Shown piece after piece: positions 15,121-18,540 of a DNA stretch of 18,540 nucleotides. Source of the stretch: CBDUBH01 sp965365345. Its GTDB lineage: Bacteria > Bacteroidota > Ignavibacteria > Ignavibacteriales > SURF-24. The stretch is taken from assembly GCA_965365345.1 (NCBI GenBank), contig CBDUBH010000074.1, positions 1 to 18,540 on the forward strand, given 5' to 3'. A program made the position numbers and the translations under genes. The notes below the pieces were generated by a model. That model searched no databases. It was not told where the DNA came from and saw only the letters and a list, made by a program, of their open reading frames with translations. Numbering within the stretch: the first letter of the stretch is position 1; every line of letters begins with the position of its first letter.

Positions 15121-15960
15121 TTAATCATTTATTATTTGAAATTTATCGCCCGAAATATAAATTCCGGTTTTTATATTTTGCGCTCCGAAAATTCCGTTCT
15201 TTCCGGTTTTAATTTCCCTTGCCGCGCGTGCATCAAAAACCATTACATAAGTTTCACCAAGGACTTCAAAATTATTTTCGGGATAAACAATTAAAGCAGT
15301 AGATTCATCAATTCCGATTCCGACATATTGCGGATTTTCAAGCACAAGTGAAATTAATCTGTTGTGTCTTTTTCTTTTTACAAAATGCTGATCGACAATA
15401 ATTTCATCAACAAATCCGAATCCTTCTGCTGTTTTAATATTTTCTTTTTGAATAATTGAAAATGCTTCGGAAGAATCCGAATTTAAAAGTTCATCACCGG
15501 TTATCATAATTTTACTCATGACAGCAGCGCCCGCGCTTGTTCCGCCAATCGCTCCACCGTTTTCGTAAATCTTTTTGATCCTTTCCAAAAGTTTAGTTCC
15601 GAGTAAAGCTTCTGTTAATCTGTTTTGATCTCCGCCCGAAAAGAAAATTCCTTTTACATTTTTCATTTTTTGAAAATTGCTATCACTATCGGCAGAATTT
15701 TGATCGCAAATTATATAATCCAGATTTTCGCAGCCGAGTTTTTTAAATTGCTCAATTTGATATTCGGCAGTTTCTTTCGGCTCTGAACTCGCCATCGGAA
15801 AAATTACGATCTTTGATTTCTCACCACCCGTAAGTTCCACAAATTTTTGCATTAGATAATCTGGACGCTTTCCGCCGCCGATTATAAATATCGAACCTTG
15901 TGCGTGCGCAAAATCATTAGCCGTAAAAATGATAATAAAAACAAGGAGAAACTTTTTCAT
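15121..15960 (-). CDS. cphB: Cyanophycinase (peptidase S51), signal-peptide bearing
   Basis: 279 residues, about the length of the single-domain cyanobacterial enzyme plus a signal peptide (about 1-20, ending AHAQG). Motifs occur in family order: FIIGGG; FFSGGDQNRL with Gln112; GTSAGAAV with nucleophile Ser142; DQHF-x2-R-x-R-x2-R (Asp190, Gln191, Arg196, Arg198, Arg201); and GIGIDESTAL. The spacing of the Asp-Gln and the three arginines matches the cyanophycin-binding set that I recall for Synechocystis CphB (Asp172, Gln173, Arg178, Arg180, Arg183). It should release beta-Asp-Arg dipeptides from cyanophycin. With a plain signal peptide and no sorting tail it is probably periplasmic, unlike the surface copy at 3353-5368. 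It follows iadA by 29 nt and precedes the transporter by 8 nt. Related S51 peptidases act on other Asp-containing peptides, but the conserved arginine set favours cyanophycin. Confidence 0.9.
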   Translation of the reverse strand: MKKFLLVFIIIFTANDFAHAQGSIFIIGGGKRPDYLMQKFVELTGGEKSKIVIFPMASSEPKETAEYQIEQFKKLGCENLDYIICDQNSADSDSNFQKMKNVKGIFFSGGDQNRLTEALLGTKLLERIKKIYENGGAIGGTSAGAAVMSKIMITGDELLNSDSSEAFSIIQKENIKTAEGFGFVDEIIVDQHFVKRKRHNRLISLVLENPQYVGIGIDESTALIVYPENNFEVLGETYVMVFDARAAREIKTGKNGIFGAQNIKTGIYISGDKFQIIND

Positions 15961-15989
15961 TTCAATATTTAATTTTGTGATGAATAATT

Positions 15990-17147
15990 TTATTCGTCTA
16001 AAAGTGCTTTCTTTATTATCTCTTTTTCTTTCATGAAAATATTTCCTTGCGAAATGACGTATGAAATTTCAAGATCGTCATTTACCAAAACCAGATCGGC
16101 ATCAAATCCCTTTTGAATTTTGCCTTTGCCTTTCAATTTGAAAATTTCTGAAACATTTGATGTTATTGTTTTAAGCGCAATTTCCAAAGGAATTTTTTCA
16201 TCTTTTACGCAATCTTTTACTTCATCAAAAAGCGAAGTCATTTTTCCGATTATTAATTTTGAAAGTTTTCCTTTGCTGTCAAATTCGGGAAGCGAACCGC
16301 CGGCATCGGAAGAAAGTGTAATATTTTCAATGGGAATATTTAGTTTTAACAATTCAGCAACTGCGCGCGAAGGTTTTATCTCATCATCAGGAAAATACGG
16401 ATATGAACTTGTTGTAAAATCTAAATGTCCGTTTTGCGCATATTTTTTTGAATCTTCGTAAATGTGTGGATTTCGATTACAGTGAGTCGGTAAAAATTGA
16501 TTGAATTTCAATTCGCTTTGTTCAACCGCATCGTAAACTATTTGAAATGGATTTTGCGCATCACCCATGTGCAGCATTAAAATTCCGGCTTTGCCGCCTA
16601 GCATTCCGCCAACGCGCGCTTCAAGTGCAAGTTTGATCAATTCATTTACGCTGGGATGTGAAGAGCGGTGATCAGCAATTGCAATTTCACCCGCAGCAAT
16701 AATTTCATCTATGAAAGTTAAATCTTTTAAAACGCTTCCTAAAATTGTTGGCGGCGGAACTTGATACGAGCCCGTGTAGATCCAAGCTGAAAGCCCTTCT
16801 GCGCGTAACGCTTTTGCTTTCATTAAAAGATTTTCAACCGTGCGTGAAATTCCATCCGTACCCAAACATCCTATAACGGAAGTAATTCCGCCTTCAATAT
16901 AATCTTTCAAAAAAACTTCGGGAGTGCGTGTTGCAGGACCGCCTTCACCGCCCGCTCCGGCAATGTGAACATGATTATCAATAAATCCGGGAAGTGCTTT
17001 TAGTCCTTTTAAATTTAATTTTGTACAAAGATTTTCCGGTAAGTCAATTTGATTTTCGATCGCAATAATTTTTCCGCCTGCAATCAGAATATCTTTTTTG
17101 CCCGCTTTTTCGGGAGAATAAACATCTAACTCTTTTAACAATAGCAT
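15990..17147 (-). CDS. iadA: Isoaspartyl dipeptidase (peptidase M38, amidohydrolase)
   Basis: 385 residues, close to the roughly 390 of E. coli IadA, with no signal peptide, so cytoplasmic. It hydrolyses beta-aspartyl dipeptides; on beta-Asp-Arg this gives Asp and Arg, the last step of cyanophycin breakdown. Conserved features are HVH (His59, His61), Glu68 and PATRTPE, Tyr128 in TGSYQVPPPTI, His193 in MLHMGD, His222 and Arg225 in THCNRN, and Asp281 in SSDAGGS. These fit the binuclear zinc site and substrate contacts of IadA. The metal-bridging carbamylated lysine of the E. coli enzyme is replaced by Glu154 (GEIAIADHRS). AGGAG at 17158-17154 sits 6 nt before the ATG. It is the first gene of the operon, preceded by a -35-like box and two matching operator repeats. 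Confidence 0.93.
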   Translation of the reverse strand: MLLLKELDVYSPEKAGKKDILIAGGKIIAIENQIDLPENLCTKLNLKGLKALPGFIDNHVHIAGAGGEGGPATRTPEVFLKDYIEGGITSVIGCLGTDGISRTVENLLMKAKALRAEGLSAWIYTGSYQVPPPTILGSVLKDLTFIDEIIAAGEIAIADHRSSHPSVNELIKLALEARVGGMLGGKAGILMLHMGDAQNPFQIVYDAVEQSELKFNQFLPTHCNRNPHIYEDSKKYAQNGHLDFTTSSYPYFPDDEIKPSRAVAELLKLNIPIENITLSSDAGGSLPEFDSKGKLSKLIIGKMTSLFDEVKDCVKDEKIPLEIALKTITSNVSEIFKLKGKGKIQKGFDADLVLVNDDLEISYVISQGNIFMKEKEIIKKALLDE

Positions 17148-17153
17148 TGGTCG

Positions 17154-17158
17154 CTCCT
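17154..17158 (-). promoter_or_regulatory. Strong ribosome binding site of iadA
   Basis: AGGAG on the minus strand, 6 nt before the ATG at 17147. It fixes the start and is one of the best Shine-Dalgarno sequences in the window, fitting for the first gene of a long operon. Confidence 0.8.
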
Positions 17159-17200
17159 GTTATTTTGCGCCAATAAGAAAGAAGTTAATTTTTATGATAG

Positions 17201-17218
17201 TTGTAATTTTTATTACAA
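17201..17218. promoter_or_regulatory. Operator-like inverted repeat 1
   Basis: TTGTAAT-TTTT-ATTACAA, perfect 7-bp arms, centred between 17209 and 17210. TATGATA (17193-17199) and TATCATA (17222-17228) add outer symmetry. It lies 54 bp upstream of the iadA start. The core TGTAAT-N4-ATTACA is identical in its arms to repeat 2. HexR, an RpiR-family protein, is known to bind TGTARTWWWATTACA-type sites, so the RpiR-family regulator of this operon is the natural candidate. Confidence 0.7.
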
Positions 17219-17231
17219 TTTTATCATATCA

Positions 17232-17247
17232 TGTAATACTTATTACA
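17232..17247. promoter_or_regulatory. Operator-like inverted repeat 2
   Basis: TGTAAT-ACTT-ATTACA, perfect 6-bp arms, centred between 17239 and 17240, exactly 30 bp (about three helical turns) from repeat 1. It directly follows the proposed -10 region, so a bound protein would cover the expected transcription start. Confidence 0.7.
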
Positions 17248-17276
17248 GATTTACGGAAATAATTTTATTTTGTCAA
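17248..17276 (-). promoter_or_regulatory. Candidate promoter of the iadA operon
   Basis: On the minus strand a perfect TTGACA (17276-17271) is followed, after 17 nt, by TAAATC (17253-17248), a weak -10. Transcription would start near 17241, inside operator repeat 2, giving a leader of about 95 nt. The -35 box and spacing are good and the -10 is poor, so this is a proposal. Bacteroidota often use a different -7/-33 promoter, which would place the start elsewhere. Confidence 0.45.
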
Positions 17277-17488
17277 GAAAAATCGGTGCAGGAAAATGAA
17301 TTTTATTCAATTATTTTCATTTTTTTGTAAAAATATTTTTGAGATAAAAGGTGGGATTTTATTTTTGAAGAATTTTTATTCTGCAAGGAAATTTTTATTT
17401 TCAAATTCGTTATGAAGAAAATTTAACTTTTATTTTTCTGAAATAAATTATTTAAAATAATTTTAAAATTAAGTTAGATCATTTATAG

Positions 17489-17512
17489 ATGTTTCGCTTC
17501 GCTCAATATGAC
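17489..17512. repeat. Degenerate copy of a common intergenic repeat
   Basis: On the minus strand it reads TGTCATATTGAGCGAAGCGA and continues AACAT. It resembles the TGTCATTCTGAGCGAAGCGA-type intergenic repeat that I recall from many bacterial genomes. The short stem ATGTT/AATAT (17489-17493 with 17505-17509) keeps pairing through one G-U pair. It lies just after the decarboxylase stop. Confidence 0.5.
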
Positions 17513-17547
17513 AAAAGCATTCATTTGCACAAATCAATGAAACTGAA

Positions 17548-18540
17548 TTATGAATATTTTTTAATTGAATTCAATAATTCTTTAACATAATAAAAATCAT
17601 TTAAACTGGTCCAATGTTTCATAAATACAATCCGCATTGCGGTTAAGTTTTCAATATTATTATTTTGAAATTCGGGCAAAATAATTTTTTGTACGCTTGC
17701 GGGAATTACAAATTTCGATAAAATGAATTCCGGATTTTCCGCTTCAACCGAAAGATTTTGATAAAGTTTTAAAGTGTTTGAATTTAATTCTGCAACATTT
17801 TTGTTTTGCGGAATTTTATAAAAGCAATTTATATCAAGATCAGGATAATTTAAATTTGCGTGCGAATTTGTTTCTTCAATTAATTTATGAAATTTTTTCG
17901 ATGCCGAAAGCGCGTTCAAAATTATTTCGCCTAAGCCTGATTTTACAGGCGGCAAAACTTTGTAAGTTAAATAACAAGCCGCTGCCATTGCTCCGGGACG
18001 CGATCCTTCCAGCGAAAACATTCCGATATTTGGCTTATCGGTTTTATGATAAGTGTAAGGCGCAGTGTTTGAAACTACCTGCCGCAAATTTTCATCTTTA
18101 AATAAAACCGCACCGGCACCGTACGAAATTAAGCCGTGTTTATGCGGATCAATTGTAATAGAATCAGATTCGCTTAAAACTTTTAATTGCTCGTAAACAA
18201 ATTCCGGAACAAACATTTCATTTTGATAAGGTAGAATTTCAAAATTTTCATTTAGAATTACGGAGCGTACAAATCCGCCGTAAGCCGCATCAATATGAAG
18301 ATGAAAATCATATTTCTTTTTTAATTCCAAAATTGATTTTATATCATCAACGCTTCCGGTACCGGTTGAACCTAAATTTGCCATAACAAACATTGCGGGA
18401 TTTTTTTTCAATTCATCTTCAAGTTTATTCAAATCCATTCTGAAATTTTTATCAACTTGAATTTCTTTAAATTCATCAATCCGCAAAATGCTGCAAATTC
18501 TTTTCCATGAGTAATGCGAAACTTCTGAAAAGTAAATAGA
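17548..18540 (-). CDS. PLP-dependent group II decarboxylase, C-terminal part (runs off right edge)
   Basis: The last 330 codons of a gene whose start lies beyond the right edge. An internal TTG at 18486 could be mistaken for a start, but the frame stays open to 18540 and the extra residues include the family motif SEVSHYSW. His9 of the visible part is the residue that stacks on PLP. HIDAAYGG holds Asp84, which contacts the PLP nitrogen, and SITIDPHKHG holds Lys134, which binds PLP. LEGSRPGAMAAACYL is also typical. The family includes tyrosine, glutamate, aspartate, histidine and aromatic amino acid decarboxylases. The sequence around DPHKHGLISYGAGAVLFKD looks closest to bacterial tyrosine/glutamate decarboxylase-like proteins, but the substrate cannot be read. 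It is on the same strand as the iadA operon, 400 bp upstream, so a link to Asp or Arg use is possible but unproven. Confidence 0.88.
   Translation of the reverse strand, partial: SIYFSEVSHYSWKRICSILRIDEFKEIQVDKNFRMDLNKLEDELKKNPAMFVMANLGSTGTGSVDDIKSILELKKKYDFHLHIDAAYGGFVRSVILNENFEILPYQNEMFVPEFVYEQLKVLSESDSITIDPHKHGLISYGAGAVLFKDENLRQVVSNTAPYTYHKTDKPNIGMFSLEGSRPGAMAAACYLTYKVLPPVKSGLGEIILNALSASKKFHKLIEETNSHANLNYPDLDINCFYKIPQNKNVAELNSNTLKLYQNLSVEAENPEFILSKFVIPASVQKIILPEFQNNNIENLTAMRIVFMKHWTSLNDFYYVKELLNSIKKYS

Larger units (their letters stand above)
17148..17547. other. Control region of the operon and AT-rich spacer after the decarboxylase
   Basis: 400 bp without a convincing gene. The part next to iadA (17154-17276) holds the Shine-Dalgarno, two operator-like inverted repeats and a TTGACA box. 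The middle (17280-17480) is extremely AT-rich with only short chance ORFs. The part next to the decarboxylase (17489-17512) holds a degenerate copy of a common intergenic repeat. No clear terminator follows the decarboxylase, so read-through into the operon is possible. Confidence 0.6.

Noticed and set aside
17296..17415. Small plus-strand ORF of 39 codons with AGGA upstream
   Set aside because: Its composition (mostly Phe, Leu, Lys, Asn) is what random AT-rich DNA gives, and it matches nothing I recognise.
17445..17463. AT-only inverted repeat AAATTATT/AATAATTT as a terminator for the decarboxylase
   Set aside because: The stem has no G or C, is far from the stop codon, and lies in DNA where such repeats are expected by chance.
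17548..18486. Decarboxylase gene starting at TTG 18486
   Set aside because: The frame is open to the window edge and the residues before the TTG contain the conserved HYSW motif, so the gene is cut by the edge, not short.
1..18540. CRISPR array, tRNA, rRNA, insertion sequence or prophage
   Set aside because: No regularly spaced repeats, RNA gene folds, transposase or phage genes were seen.

Overview
The window comes from an AT-rich genome of the Ignavibacteria type within the Bacteroidota/Chlorobi group. Three things point there. Secreted proteins carry NYPNPFNPST-type C-terminal sorting tails (type IX secretion, T9SS). There is a PorV/PorQ-like outer-membrane protein. There is also a TonB-dependent receptor with an N-terminal carboxypeptidase-regulatory-like domain. 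The lineage is inferred from protein style, not from a marker gene.

Layout. The left edge holds the first 72 codons of queC (minus strand), diverging from hemL (plus strand, tetrapyrrole synthesis). A strong hairpin at 1831-1875 sits between hemL and a convergent run of ten minus-strand genes covering 1896-17147. Gaps within that run are 38 nt or less, with one 4-nt ATGA overlap, so it looks like one operon of about 15.2 kb. In transcription order it encodes: isoaspartyl dipeptidase (IadA-like, cytoplasmic); a cyanophycinase with a signal peptide (likely periplasmic); a YfcC/DcuC-family inner-membrane transporter; a T9SS-exported protein of unknown function; an RpiR-family regulator; a TonB-dependent receptor; a large exported protein with a fibronectin-III-like segment; a PorV-like outer-membrane protein; a T9SS-exported cyanophycinase with a second, degenerate domain; and an exported M14 zinc carboxypeptidase. 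Upstream at the right edge is the C-terminal part of a PLP-dependent group II decarboxylase, separated from the operon by about 400 bp of very AT-rich DNA.

How the genes may work together (inference). Cyanophycinase cuts cyanophycin, a poly-aspartate with arginine side chains, into beta-Asp-Arg dipeptides, and isoaspartyl dipeptidase splits these into Asp and Arg. Both steps are here, with predicted locations outside the cell, in the periplasm and in the cytoplasm, alongside an outer-membrane receptor and an inner-membrane carrier. The locus therefore resembles a polysaccharide utilisation locus, but for cyanophycin or a related isoaspartyl polymer. No cyanophycin synthetase is in the window, which favours scavenging over internal storage.

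Regulation. Upstream of iadA there is a TTGACA -35 box. It is followed by two copies of the inverted repeat TGTAAT-N4-ATTACA, centred exactly 30 bp apart. This arrangement and motif fit an RpiR-family operator, so the regulator encoded in the middle of the operon probably controls its own operon.
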